Positions 33,715-44,627 of a stretch of 64,000 nt of DNA are shown here, piece by piece (position 1 is the first letter of the stretch; every line of letters starts with the position of its first letter). Both the position numbers and the translations under genes were made by a program. The notes under the pieces are model-generated. The model worked only from the letters and a program-made list of their open reading frames with translations. It was not told the DNA's origin and ran no database searches. The DNA is from Sophora flavescens (lineage: Eukaryota; Streptophyta; Magnoliopsida; Fabales; Fabaceae), in contig CM061070.1 in the NCBI GenBank assembly GCA_030762895.1, forward strand, positions 106,665,054-106,729,053. The letters are read 5' to 3'.

Positions 33715-35820
33715 TACTAACTACCACAAGAATTCTCAGTCGCATAGCTCCGTCGTTCTCCAATTCTTATTAGAAGGAATGGCCCTAACCCATTCGATAA
33801 CAAACATTTTCAACACTCCGTTAACAGTTATTCCTTATTTCTCATGTCTTATACCAGACGAAATTTCAGCAGCATTTCCCATTGATCTCCGGTAAACACG
33901 AATTGAACGTAGTTATTCCACCACGATCAAATATGCACCCGGAGAACAACAGGAAATGTAACATGCCAAAATTCAATCTAGTATAAGTTACGAGAATCCA
34001 AAGAATAACTGTTAAATTTGTGAAGAAAATGTTTTTCCCAATCTGTCCAACTTGGACGATTCAAGATTCAATATAATGAGTGGTACCTTGAAAAGGTACA
34101 CGTGCTCATTGATATTGCATCTCAAACGAGATTCTATGGCTTCCGAAAAAATAAAAGAAACCTTAACCCACAGGGACTTAGCAATGAGATCCTATTGAGC
34201 TCTACTCTTTAATAACAAACAATATGTCAATTAACAAAAGACATTATAAGTAAACAACCTATTGAGCTCCGCTCTCTACTAACAAACACATGCAAGGTTT
34301 CTACCTTATCAACACACAACCAGTCATTCTTCTCATACAAGATCAAATAACCTATTGAGCTCCGCTCTCTACTAACAAACACATGCAAGGTTTCTACCTT
34401 ATCAGCACACAACCTGTCATGCTTTTCAGACAAGATCATACAATCTATTGAGCTCTGCTCTCTACTAACAAACAACATATCAACTTAAAACAAATATGGA
34501 TCGAAGAGAGACATACCTAACTAATTAGTGAAGCAGCAACCGAATAGAGAGGCGAGAACTTGGAATATACCATTTTGCCAAAAGGAATAAATTATAACGT
34601 TATGGTAAACCTGGACAGAGTGCATGTATTCCATGCTATATGATTCCAAAATAAGGCTAAGCCATTTTCTAGTTTCTAGAAATCTAACTGAACACATGCA
34701 ATGCCATATCGAAGTTTTATATATATTACAACAGTGTTGGACTTGCAGTGCCTGAAGAACAACTATGAGAACATGAATTTGATGTTTCCAACATGAATAT
34801 TATGCTACTTATAGCATTAAGTTGGAAGAGATTGTTCACCTCTTTCTAATTATAGACCTATTTGCAGTACAAACCCTAAACAAATCCACGTACAATCGTT
34901 TTTGCCTTTTTGGAATTTTAGCGTCCGATAAGGAAATTGAAAAGTTAGCCTCATGTTCCATTTCAAAAACTAGAAAATATACAAAGGTATCCTGACATCT
35001 ATGCTCCGATACTACCATATTGAAAAGGGAATTAGGTACAACAAACAAATTTTGCATCTTCTTTTTTCTTTACACACTGGCATATTGTCATGTGAATCAA
35101 GTTGATGATGTAAATATGTAACATGTACTTCCAACTTAATTTATGTGAAATTCCCAAATTTTGGCCAAGGACATATTCAAGTAATTACTAAAATGGTCAG
35201 AGTACAATAGGAACGGTTCTAAATTTTTTTACAAGAACCCATTGAAAACAAAGATGAACATGAAAGAAAATTAAATCAACAAAAGATATACCCAAACAAA
35301 ACCGAGTTTGTCCTCAATATACTCAGATTTTCAGAAGAAAAAAATAAAAATAAAACAGTAACACACTAGGAGGGAGAGGGACTTACCGGAGAGGGAGGTG
35401 GTGGCGCGGTGGTGCAGTGGGAGGTGGTGGTGCGGTAAGCGGTGGTCCAGTAAGAGGTGGTGGTGCGATGGAGGCTGTGGGAGGTGGTGGTGCACGAAAT
35501 AGAGAGAGGGATAAGAGGGAAAGGGGGAAACGAGAAAGGGAGTGCGCTGGGGTGTGGTGGTTGTGGGAGCTGAAGGTGGTTGTCACAAGACCGCGGCGGC
35601 TCGCAGTGGTGGGGGTAACAGATAAGAGAGGGAGAGAAGAGGGAAAGAGAAATGGGGGCAGGGATGGGAAGGGTGGCATGCATTGGTTCGTGGTGGGGAT
35701 GAGGTTGCCTAGCCGGAGGTGCTGCCTGAGAAATGGGGGGCAGGGAGGAGAAGGGTGGCATGCTGAGAAGGGAAGGGAAAGAAGAGGGAAAGGGGAAAAT
35801 GGGGTGGCATTTCATGCATC
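33715..35820 (-). promoter_or_regulatory. 5' region and TC-rich leader of CACTA 2a TNPD
   Basis: No credible gene. The minus strand at 35820-35390 is a C/T-rich leader ending CTCTCCG|GTAAG, a plausible donor at about 35389. The third CACTA has a leader with the same ending (CGTCTCCG|GTAAG, 60292-60305), which supports a spliced non-coding first exon. Between leader and ATG lie a 93-bp tandem repeat and AT-rich sequence. The open frame through the leader on plus (35417-36181) fuses antisense leader to gypsy pol and is accidental. Confidence 0.5.
34191..34475. repeat. 93-bp tandem repeat
   Basis: CCTATTGAGCTC(T/C) starts at 34191, 34258, 34351 and 34444. The last three are exactly 93 bp apart and carry CTCTACTAACAAACA and TTTCTACCTTATCA; the first unit is shortened to 67 bp. 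It lies in the presumed TNPD upstream intron. Confidence 0.9.
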
Positions 35821-37387
35821 CACAATGATGGTTAAATTGTTGGAATTACTGGAACAGTTCAGAGATTTGAACTTAGGAATGGAGTTGGTTGAGGATAAAA
35901 TTTTCTTAGGTATGATCACTATTAATAGTGATTTTATGATAGATCTTAAGGATAAACAGGTTCAGGATCTATATCTACAGGAGATAAGTAGAGGTATAGA
36001 TGAGTGTAAGATTTCCGAGTTTAGTAGAGGAACAAATGGTGTATTGAGGTTTAGGGATAGAATATGTGTGCTAGAGGATTTAGAACTTAGGAAGGTGATA
36101 TTAGAAGAAGCACATAAGAGTAAGTTGAGTTTTCATCCTGGATCCACTAAAATGTATCAGGATTTGAAGAAATTGTTTTAGTGGACAAGGTTGAAGAAAG
36201 TGGTAGCAGAGTATGTTTTATCTTGCCTGGTGTGTTAGAAGGCTAAGATAGAGCATCAAAAGCTGGCGGGTTTATTGCAATCATTAGATATCCCAGAATG
36301 GAAATGGGATAGCATAACTATGGATTTTGTGGTTGGATTACCACGAACTCCTACGAGACATGATGCAATTTGGGTTATCATTGAAAGGTTGACGAAGTAT
36401 GCACACTTCTTACCTATAGGTGCAACTTATAGTTTGGAGAAGTTGACCCAAATTTATATCAAAGAAGTTGTTAGGTTGCATGGTGTGCCATCGAGCATTG
36501 TCTCAGACCGAGATCCTAGATTCACATCTAGATTTTGGAAACAGTTGCCCAATGCTTTAGGGACCAAGTTAAGGATGAGTTCTGTTTATCATCCCCAGAC
36601 AAATGGATAGTCATAAAGGGTGATTCAATCATTGGAAGATCTTTTAAGAGCTTATGCTTTGGAGCACACTAGCAGTTGGGATGAGTTCTTGCCATTGACT
36701 GAATTTACTTACAACAATAGTTTTCACAGTAGTATAGGAATGGCACCATATGAGGCTTTGTTTGGTAGGAAGTGTAGGACCCCGTTATGTTGGTATGAGA
36801 TTGGTGAAAATCAAGTCTTGGGTCCAGATGTGGTGCAACAGACTACGGAACAAGTTAGGAAGATAATTGAAAAGATGAAGGAAGCACAGGATAGGCAAAG
36901 GAGCTACAGTAACAAGAGAAGGAGGCCTTTAGAATTCCAGGAGGGTGATCACGTGTTTTTGAGAGTCACTCCGAAGACCGGAATTGTCAGGGCTATCAAA
37001 ACTAGAAAACTTACTCCTAGATTCATCGGACCTTTCCAGATTCTTCGAAGGATTGATCCAGTAGCTTATCATGTTGCTTTACCACCTAACCTTGCTAACC
37101 TTCATGACGTCTTTCACGTTTCTCAGTTGAGAAAATATTATCATGATCCTTCACATGTTATTGAGCCTGAGTCTATACAACTGCGAGAGAATCTAGAGTA
37201 TGAGGCTCTACCTGTAAGGATAGCAGATAGAGAGATTAAGGAGCTTCGCGGTAGACAAATTCCTTTGGTTAAGGTCATATGGGATGAAACTACTCGAGAT
37301 GCTACTTGGGAACGTGAAGCGGATATGCAACAACGATATCCACATCTTTTGAGGTATGTAAATTCCGAGGACGGAATTTTTTTCTAA
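35821..37387 (+). pseudogene. gypsy pol fragment: HHCC finger, integrase, chromodomain
   Basis: Starts inside pol. The H2C2 integrase finger is recognisable (HKSKLSFHPGSTKMY ... CLVC). The integrase core follows (WKWDSITMDFVVGLPRT; TKYAHFLPI; IVSDRDPRFTSRFWK; VYHPQTNG), then GPFQILRRIDPVAYHVALP and a C-terminal chromodomain-like end (IPLVKVIWDETTRDATWERE). That end marks the chromovirus group of Ty3/gypsy. In-frame stops lie at 36179-36181 (TAG), about 36235-36238 (TAG), 36608-36610 (TAG) and about 36614 (TAA). Protease and most of RT are missing. Two open pieces remain (36275-36610, 36620-37387), the latter ending just before the polypurine tract AAGAGGGGTGG and the LTR. Confidence 0.88.
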
Positions 37388-37399
37388 GAGGGGTGGTAA

Positions 37400-40300
37400 T
37401 GTAATAGCCTGTTTTTAATTATGCTGTTTTAACAGTAAAAATATATTTATTTATATTTTTAATTAAGACTTAGGAAATGATTTTGGAGAAAACAAAATCA
37501 TATATTGAACTTAATCTACGGTAGGAAACTGTGGTTAAAATTTGAGTTTAAAAGTCAGACGGAAACCGGTCTGCGTTTTTTAACTGACAGTATAATTTTA
37601 TACTGACAGAAAACCCTAATTTGGCCCCAAAACTGAAATTTGTAGATTTTTTTATATTTTGTCCATGTAGAAGTCTACTTTCCAAATTTCTGATCAGAAA
37701 TAAAATATTATGTTTATTCGGACGGATTTTGGTAAAAGTTCGGACGGAAAACAGTCGGTGTTTTCACCGACAGGAATATTTTAATGATCATAAAACCAAA
37801 TTTTGACTCGTGAAAGAAATGGTTTATATTTAAATCATATTTCCAATGAGTTTGGTTAATTTGAAAATTCTCAGTCAAAAACGAAATATTACGCTTTTAT
37901 ATGGGCGTAAAACCCTAAACGGGGAACCGACGGAGTCGAGAAGAGCGGAGGAGCTGAGTCATGGGGTGAGTCACCACCATGACTAACCAAGCATTTATGA
38001 AGCATTAAATATAAATTTAGGTGAAATGACCAAAATGCCCTTTTAGCTTAGCCTAACCAAATGTGAGCCACATATTAATTAACCTTAGTTAGCAAGGTAA
38101 CCTTAGTTAAGTTAATTATTGACTATGGTTAATATTATATTAATTAAATATTCCTAAAAACTATTAATCTAAGCTTAACAAACCAAGCAAGGCATTACTC
38201 CTATATATACTCCCAAAACCACAGACCCCTCCCCATTTGCTCTTCATCTTCTTCATCTCATCTTCTTCATATTTCTTCACTTAAACTCCATTGTTAACTT
38301 TCCAAAGCTTCAAGTGTTCTTGTAACAAGCTAGCTTGGATCATCATCCTCCTTCATCTCCTTCAAACAAGTGAGGTAACATGATCATCTCCTTTCTTTCT
38401 AAGATCTTGTTCTTCATTTTTTTCATGACTTTATTTTCTTAGATCTAGAACTTAAAAGAATTCTAGAAAAGTGTAGAAAAATCCTAAAAATGTGAAGCCA
38501 ATTTCTATGATCTAGTAATGAACCTTACTTTCATTATCCAAGCACATGTGATCAAAATCATTTTCTTTCCTATTGAACCCTATTTGGCCGAACCTATGTA
38601 GTAAAATGGGTTTGGTATTTTGTTGTTTGTTTTGAATGTTAGTACTTGATTTAATTTCTATAATACTTGTATAGCTTAAATCCAAGAGCTTAGGTTCAAC
38701 AAAAATCCCTAGCCTAATTTTCTTATAGAGGCCGAAACCCTAACATAAAAGGGTTGAAAATTTTTCGATTGATTTGTGAAATCAAATGCTTAATTCATGC
38801 TCTCTAACACTCTAAGATCATTTATCTAAGAGATTAAGTTGATTTGAAAATCCTAGCCTATTTTTCTATGTGAGACCAAATTCAATTAAATAGGGCTTAG
38901 AATATTTTGTTCATGTTTTCAAGTTATAGCAATGTATCTAAGCTACCTATGACCTAAATAATTAGTATCCAAAAGCTTAGGTTGAGAAAAGAACTCTAAC
39001 CCTCTTTTGGATGAGTTGACCGAACCTAGTATCATAGGTTTATGTTTAGATTTGTTGATTAATTTGTTAAGTTGTTGATTTGGTTGAAGGTGGTTTTGGT
39101 AACTCATGGAGGGATATCGAGGATCATCGATTTCGTGTTTTCGGTGGTAACTTAGGTAGGAGAAAGAACCATTCCATCGTCGGAACTGATAAGTAGTATA
39201 TAATTTATAATAATGGTGTAGGGCGACTTAAACCCTACTAGTGGTTGAGTAATCGATAATACCAAAATCGCATTGGAATCTTTTACGTTTTACCAATGAC
39301 GATTTGGGAATTGTAGGTTTATCGCCTTAGGTTAATTTTATAATATTGAGGATGTCTGGATTATTTCTTATTTACTATTTTTGATACGCTGGTTGAGGTA
39401 CTCTACTGCATGTGATGTTTTGTTTTGATGTTTGAATATTTTATTGATTACTGTGTTATGCATGATCTGTCTGTTTTGATAAATTTCTTAGCTAAATTTT
39501 AACTGAAGATATATGTTGCTCAGAGGTATTTTGTTTGGGGTGAGAGCTTGAATATAAATTAGAGGTGCCTAGCTATTATTTTATAGAATTGATGTGATTT
39601 AGAATGTAAGTGGAGGTTATGAGGAAAGCTTGATGCACTAGGTTGTTATTGATAAAAGTCAGTGAGAATCATATATTACATTGTTGTTCATAACCGTGTA
39701 TTTGAGATACACGAGGTCCGAAGTTCTTGTGAATCATTCCAAATTAGAAGTTAAGTTGTGCAACTATAGTGTCATTGCTATGCATGAGCACCTTTGATAG
39801 AGATGAGAGAGAGAACCAGGGTGCGCACCGACGGTACTATGCAGCTATAGTGTCATTGCTTTGCATGAGCATTCTCACCATGGATGAGAATGTGCATGGG
39901 CATTGGGGATGCGTCACTTGGATGACCGACTGACATTCCTAACGAGGGATGTGTGACAGGATTAGTGGTGGCCACATCAGCATAACGGTTTAGTTGAATC
40001 AGTTGGAGGGTAGAGGATTATGTTATAAAGTACGGATGATTGTAGATTTTGAGTGATGCATGTTTGTGACTATTATTGTATTATATGCTATGAATCTTTT
40101 TCGCTTATGATGATAGAACTGTTTCTTATCTCCCTATTTCTCTATTTTTGTGTATGTCTACTTTACAACTTTAGAAGACCCGATGGAAGAATATGTTGCT
40201 GAGGAGATGGATGGAACCCTGTATGAAACGGAGGTTGCTGAGGAGTTGGATGACACTCCATATGAGGATGATGCTGGAGAACAAGTTACGGATCCTAATA

Positions 40301-40615
40301 GTATAGTGTAGTAAGTTTAGGGCCAGTGAGTCATAAAAGACATTTTTATTTTCCCCTAGTTATAAGCAATTTGTATAAATAAATACCCATGCGGGATCCT
40401 ACTAAGAGGATACCCTAAACAGTGTTGTGTAAAATAAAGGATAATTATGTGTGTATTTATGTAATTAAACTTCGGAGTGTTTTATATTTGCAGAAGTTAT
40501 ATGATTATTAATTAAGTTATTATTTTTATGTATTTTCAACAATAAGTGTGCAATTAAGTAAATAAATAACAAGGTTTTAATTTAATAATACAATGGGGCA
40601 TGACGGGGTGTCTCA
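37400..40615 (+). repeat. gypsy LTR (3216 bp)
   Basis: Begins TGTAATAGCC directly after the polypurine tract at about 37386-37398 and ends GGTGTCTCA at 40615, five bases before the primer-binding site. It contains a duplicated motif around CGGACGGA...AC(C/A)GGTC (about 37555 and 37735), TATATATACTCCC near 38202 as a candidate TATA box, and an acidic reading near 40180-40310 comparable to the ORF in the solo LTR. Confidence 0.82.
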
Positions 40616-40620
40616 TTTGG

Positions 40621-40632
40621 TGGTATCGGAGC
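40621..40632 (+). other. gypsy primer-binding site (tRNA-iMet type)
   Basis: TGGTATCGGAGC differs by one base from TGGTATCAGAGC, the complement of the plant initiator-Met tRNA 3' end. It marks the downstream side of the LTR as the 5' end of an element. Confidence 0.85.
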
Positions 40633-40845
40633 ATTTCGATTCTAATCGGACTGTGAGGTCTAGGATGTTGTTACTGGTCGTGTCTAGTTGAGTCCACATC
40701 GGATTTTAACTATGCTTAGAAGTTGGGTAGTGTGTCCGAATCCGATGCGATAATTAACATTAGTATGGCATATGGTATTTATATACTTGTCTATGTGGTA
40801 TTATATGTCATACTGATAAGAGCGAATGATTTCTTTTACAGAATC

Positions 40846-41602
40846 ATGCCTCGTGGAAGAGGACGTCCGATCGATAGTGGTGACACAACTCCTGAAAGAA
40901 TTGTTAGAGCTGACAATGTGGAAAATAATCATATCGGAAGTGGAGGAGAGACATCTGAGACTCAAGATACCATGAAAAACATAGCTACTGCTCTGTTATT
41001 ACAAACACAGCATAATGTTGAGATGCTGCAGATGAACAAAGAGCAATAGGAACAACAGAATCAAAGGAGAGCTGCAGCAGCTGAAGATGCCAGAATGACT
41101 ACTTTCCTGAAAGGGAAGTCACCCCAATTCCAAGGATATTATGATCCAGAGAAGGCAGAATGGTGGCTACAAGAGATCGAGAATATTTTCGATACCATAC
41201 GCTGCAGAGAGGATAGGAAAGTGATATATGCTGCCTTCATGCTAACTGGAGGAGTAGAGACTTGGTGGAGAGGCAAGCGAAGATTGCTGGAGGCCGAAGG
41301 CAGATTTATCAACTGGCAGCTTTTTAGTGACTGCTTCTTTGAGAAGCATTTTCCGCGTCTAGTTCGATGCTAGAAAGAGAGGGAATTCATGAGTCTCAAA
41401 CAAGCCAACATGTCTATTGGTGATTATGCATCACGATTTAAGGCTCTGATTAAGTATTCCGAATTTTATCAGAGATTCCCAGATGTAGATTGGCAATGTA
41501 GAAGGTTTGAGGAAGGACTCCGACATGAACTCCAGAGGGCTATAGTATGTCTCAATATCCAAAGTTTTGCAGAGCGGGTGGAAAGATACCATGACGATCA
41601 TT
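40846..41602 (+). pseudogene. gypsy gag, truncated
   Basis: ATG at 40846 (MPRGRGRPIDSGDTT), 231 bases after the LTR. A retrotransposon gag domain is visible (FLKGKSPQFQGYYDPEKAEW; WWRGKRRLLEAEG; INWQLFSDCFFEKHFP; SLKQANMSIGDYASRFKAL). Stops lie at 41047-41049 (TAG) and about 41371-41373 (TAG). The frame breaks off after VERYHDDH at 41602, before any zinc knuckle, where tandem repeats begin. It does not encode a working capsid. Confidence 0.85.
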
Positions 41603-41604
41603 AA

Positions 41605-41775
41605 GTTGGTCCCTACATGTGTTACTTATTTTTAAATTGGTCCCTACATGTGTCACTCATTTTTTAAACAAATGATGGTGCCCCCGATTGGTCCTTATAT
41701 GTGGCACTCACTTTTAAATTAGTCCCTATATATGTCACTCATTTTTAAATTAGTCCATACATGTTTCACTCAATT
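41605..41775. repeat. short tandem repeat, about 32-40 bp period
   Basis: Five imperfect copies of TTAGTCCCTACATGTGTCAC followed by TCATTTTTAAA. It starts exactly where the gypsy gag stops. No gene. Confidence 0.8.
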
Positions 41776-42040
41776 TTAAATCGGAAGATTCCTTCTCCCA
41801 CCTCCTCTATATTCTCTCTTCATCTCTCAACTCTTCCTTTCCCCAAATTGCCCCTGATTGTGCCCTAGCAACCGCAATCTTCCGATTGGCCCAAACTGCC
41901 ACATACGGCGAGGTTTCGTGGTGATTCGGGATCGCTCCAGCCGAGGCGTGTCGCACGTTCTTCATGGTTTGCAAAGCCGTTAGTGAAAATTTGGGGCATT
42001 TTTTTGAGTTTTGTATCGATTATGGGAGGGTTGTTATGGA
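41776..42040. other. unassigned segment, no gene seen
   Basis: GC-richer than its surroundings, with no frame I recognise. It lies between the tandem repeat and the inverted repeat. Confidence 0.35.
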
Positions 42041-42205
42041 GAGCACAACAGCTTGCAGGCAAGCCTGCTGGAATCTTCAACAGCACTGGATTACACTCAC
42101 TCAATTGGTTCATCATGGAATGATATTTGTTCCGATCGGATATGAAAGTTGGTTAAAATTCAAACTGAGTGATTCCAATAGGCTTGCCTACAAGCTGTTG
42201 TATTT
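42041..42205. repeat. 35-bp inverted repeat with 95-bp loop
   Basis: The arms at 42041-42075 and 42171-42205 are complementary at 29 of 35 positions (core CAACAGCTTG and AGGCAAGCC), and most mismatches would be G-U pairs in one RNA strand. A second word, GGATTACACTCAC, lies in the loop (42088-42100) and recurs complemented just outside the right arm (about 42217-42229). This could be a small foldback element or a hairpin transcript source. Confidence 0.65.
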
Positions 42206-42235
42206 CATATCCACTCTGTGAGTGTAATCCGGTGC

Positions 42236-42830
42236 TATTTTTTAAACATAAATGGCTTCGGGCCCCATTCCTGCCGAGTGTGTTTTAATATAATTGGACA
42301 ATGATCTGAGACATCCCTTCCTAAGGCCCATTGTGCCTCTACCTTCCAAATATCAATCCAGTCTAGTGATAGAAAAAACCTATCTAACTTACTCATCACC
42401 ATGTCATCCGCTTTATACCATGTGAATTTTCTCCCTAGTAGAGGGAGATCAAAAAGCTCCATACCTGCAATAAATCTTTTAAAATGTAAACTTTCCTGAC
42501 TCCCTCCCAGAGCACTAGATCTCTTCCTTTCCCTTGCACTACTTACCGCATTAAAGTCACCGACTAGACACCACAACCCATCTCCTAAGCTTGATTTAAC
42601 TATGAGCAGTTCCTCCCACAGAATCCTTATACCCGCCATAGTGCATGGTGAGTAAATATTAACAATGAAGCATTTAATTTTGTTCGCCCTATACTCCACA
42701 CTCACCTCCTTCTTAGTTTCCTGAATAGCCATGAAGTCTAAATTTTCTTCTGAAATGAGGGAACGGATTTTATTTTTCTTAATAACCGTTCCCAACCCCC
42801 TTATATTCAGTGAATAGATCCTCATAAAAA
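42236..42830 (-). pseudogene. LINE ORF2 endonuclease domain, truncated
   Basis: The frame extends from 43107, with the recognisable domain from about 42827: MRIYSLNIRGLG, LDFMAIQETKKE, WCLVGDFNAV, FTWYKADDMVMSKLDRFFL and DVSDHCPIIL. These are the N, E, GDFN and SDH motifs of apurinic-type LINE endonucleases. The usual CPLVW...SPY region is present in altered form (FIVNIYSPC). No stop lies inside the domain. The frame ends at the element's broken edge, with no RT behind it. Confidence 0.87.
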
Positions 42831-43370
42831 AACCTTGACTTTTCCCACCTGACAGAGCAACAGCTCTATCTCTGTTCTCCATCTCCAATATTTTACCTAC
42901 CATATCCTCCTCATTACCTTTGTAAGTAACCCCTAAAGCCTTGCCTAGATCCCATAATTTCTTCGCTGTATCCAAATTATTTCTATCTAGGAATAATCTA
43001 TTACACTGTTTAATTACAGAATCAATCACTGACATACATGTTGTTTCCGCATTTGAACATGACACCAGGAAGGAATCCGATCTAAGTGAGTTCAGGCCCA
43101 TGACCATCCTGCCCTCACTGGAACTCTGCTTCTAAATGCACCAACATCACACCTGCTATCACCATCATCTTCCGAAATGTATCTGATAACTTCTTTGCCT
43201 TTATCTTTCCTCTGAATAGTGCTATTAACTGAAGAGCTATCTTGTGAGACAACATCTAACCCTGAAACCTTCCTGAAAACACCAGCTTCATTTGCAATTA
43301 CTTGACCTCCCCCAATGACACATGTTTGATGCTTAAGCTCAATACAGAGGGAACCCTTTACCCCCTCAAT

Positions 43371-44290
43371 TCAGATTCCACGCTCCAACCCACTTGGATT
43401 CCTTCCTTCCATAGCGTCCCCTAAGCCATCAGCACGCTGCCTTAGTTCTGTTTCTGGCCGTAAAAATTGTTGTTGTTCCTCTAGACCCATTAAATCCATC
43501 CATTTGATTAACTTTGGATTTTTGCTTGACGCACCAAACCTGAACCCCTCACACAGCCTCAACTGGCCTTTCCTCCCCATCAATTGTTGACCATTTTGTA
43601 TAGGCCCATGCCCCATCATTATGGAAATATCATCAAAGCACTGTTGAAGCAATGGGCTGCCGCCTAAGGAGTCTGGTACTCCACTAACGTCTCCCACCTC
43701 ACTACTCAAACCTCCAGCCTGCTCCTTAGTTAATTGGGCCCATTCTTTCTTATTTGAGCCCAGTTTGTCCGGGCCTATCTCTACCGCCCCACATTGGATA
43801 CCATTTAGTATATCACCCTTCCCATCACCTTTTGCTGCCAACACGTCTAACTCCACAGCCACTGCACCTACTGAATTTATCTTTCTTATTATCGTATCTC
43901 TGCTCCCACCGCCTACTCGATCAGTCCTCTGTTCCCTACACACTTTGTTTCCCCCGAGAAACGTCTTTCTTGCCAAATTCAAATTTGAACCCCTGAGAAA
44001 TCTTCATTGATCTTCACTGTGATCACTTTGTTAACCGCCTCCGGTAAAGTCGTTGCTATCAGAACTCACCCCACATCAAAACGTGATATCCTGCTTGTGT
44101 TCTTATCTAGCTTAATGAACTTCCCAACCATTGTTACCAAACCCTTAAAAACCTCCTCCTTCCAAGTCTGAACAGGCAGCCCTATTATCTTCACCCAGAT
44201 CAATCTTTCTCTGGTAACCATTGTTGAACTCCATGGTTTTAACTCTGTAAACCATTCAGAGAGTGCCTCTTGAAACTCAGTTAAAATACA
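43371..44290 (-). pseudogene. LINE ORF1-like (DUF4283-type) region, broken
   Basis: At 44290-44080 the minus strand reads EFQEALSEWFTELKPW and RERLIWVKIIGLPVQTW, matching the DUF4283 domain found in ORF1 of plant L1 elements. A frame break then leads into a 203-codon open stretch (43982-43371) without recognised motifs. Start codon and full extent are not preserved. Confidence 0.6.
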
Positions 44291-44378
44291 CTATAGATCA
44301 ACATCCTAATCTAGGTTTAATTTCTGCTATAATAGCTGTGACAACTAATGTTTTTTCATTGAGTAAAGACCCGGACAG

Positions 44379-44398
44379 ACACACACACACACACACAC
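44379..44398. repeat. (AC)n microsatellite
   Basis: Ten AC units, immediately before the start of homology with locus B at about 44408. Confidence 0.95.
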
Positions 44399-44617
44399 CA
44401 AAATGGAATAAATTAAAGATTTTTTTAAAATAGAGATAAAAGAAGAAAATAAATATAAATAAATAATCCCCAAATTTAACAGGATTTATTATCCGTATTT
44501 TTTCTTTTTTCAAAACTTCTATGTTGTTTTTGCACTCACCGGCCCCACCAAATCTCAAATACGATGAAATGCCACCCCTTCTCACAAAAAGTTATCAACT
44601 TGTTTCATTGCACGCAA

Positions 44618-44627
44618 TATATATAAG
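44618..44627 (+). promoter_or_regulatory. TATA box of gene copy C
   Basis: TATATATAAG lies 49 bases before the ATG at 44676. Copy B has AATATATACAAG and copy A the weaker CTACATAAG at the same place. The block around it (GTTTCATTGCACGC...GACTTTCC) is conserved in all three. Confidence 0.5.

Larger units (their letters stand above)
26822..35820 (-). mobile_element. CACTA transposon 2a, right end lost
   Basis: The left end CACTACAAGAAATTAAGTG begins at 26822, preceded by GTC, and is followed by subterminal repeats of the form TTCGGTCGCTAAA. Genes read on the minus strand: TNPA-like (27300-29829) and TNPD (about 30090-33714), then a TC-rich leader reaching 35820. There the sequence switches abruptly to gypsy pol. 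No matching CTTGTAGTG end is found between 33700 and 44400. By comparison with the third CACTA (terminus to leader about 550 bp), roughly the last half kilobase is missing. The same element, with the same left flank, occurs at 53151. Confidence 0.88.
35821..41602 (+). mobile_element. shuffled Ty3/gypsy (chromovirus) remnant: pol - LTR - gag
   Basis: The order is the 3' half of pol (35821-37387), a 3.2-kb LTR (37400-40615), then a primer-binding site and gag (to about 41602). In an intact element gag precedes pol and LTRs are at the outside. Here a single LTR serves as the 3' LTR of the left part and the 5' LTR of the right part. Both outer edges are abrupt: the left starts inside the RT/RNase H region next to CACTA leader, the right stops inside gag. 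The simplest origin is a tandem pair sharing one LTR, trimmed on both sides. Confidence 0.85.
42236..44290 (-). mobile_element. L1-type LINE, 5' part only
   Basis: The minus strand contains an ORF1-like region (44290 to about 43371) followed by the ORF2 endonuclease (about 42830-42236). It stops after WGPKPFMF at the junction with the foldback region, and reverse transcriptase, RNase H and poly-A tail are all missing. LINE insertions normally lose the 5' end, so this copy was broken after insertion. Confidence 0.85.

Noticed and set aside
34227..34478. Repetitive minus-strand protein (FVSRE.SSI repeats)
   Set aside because: Created by a 93-bp tandem repeat whose period is divisible by three; no start context or known domain.
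35417..36181. 254-codon open frame on plus across the CACTA/gypsy junction
   Set aside because: Its first half is the antisense of a TC-rich leader (Gly/Arg low complexity) and its second half is gypsy pol. The fusion is an accident of the junction.
44340..44408. Origin or recombination signal at the (AC)n tract
   Set aside because: Only a simple microsatellite is visible. Its position at a duplication border is suggestive but not evidence by itself.
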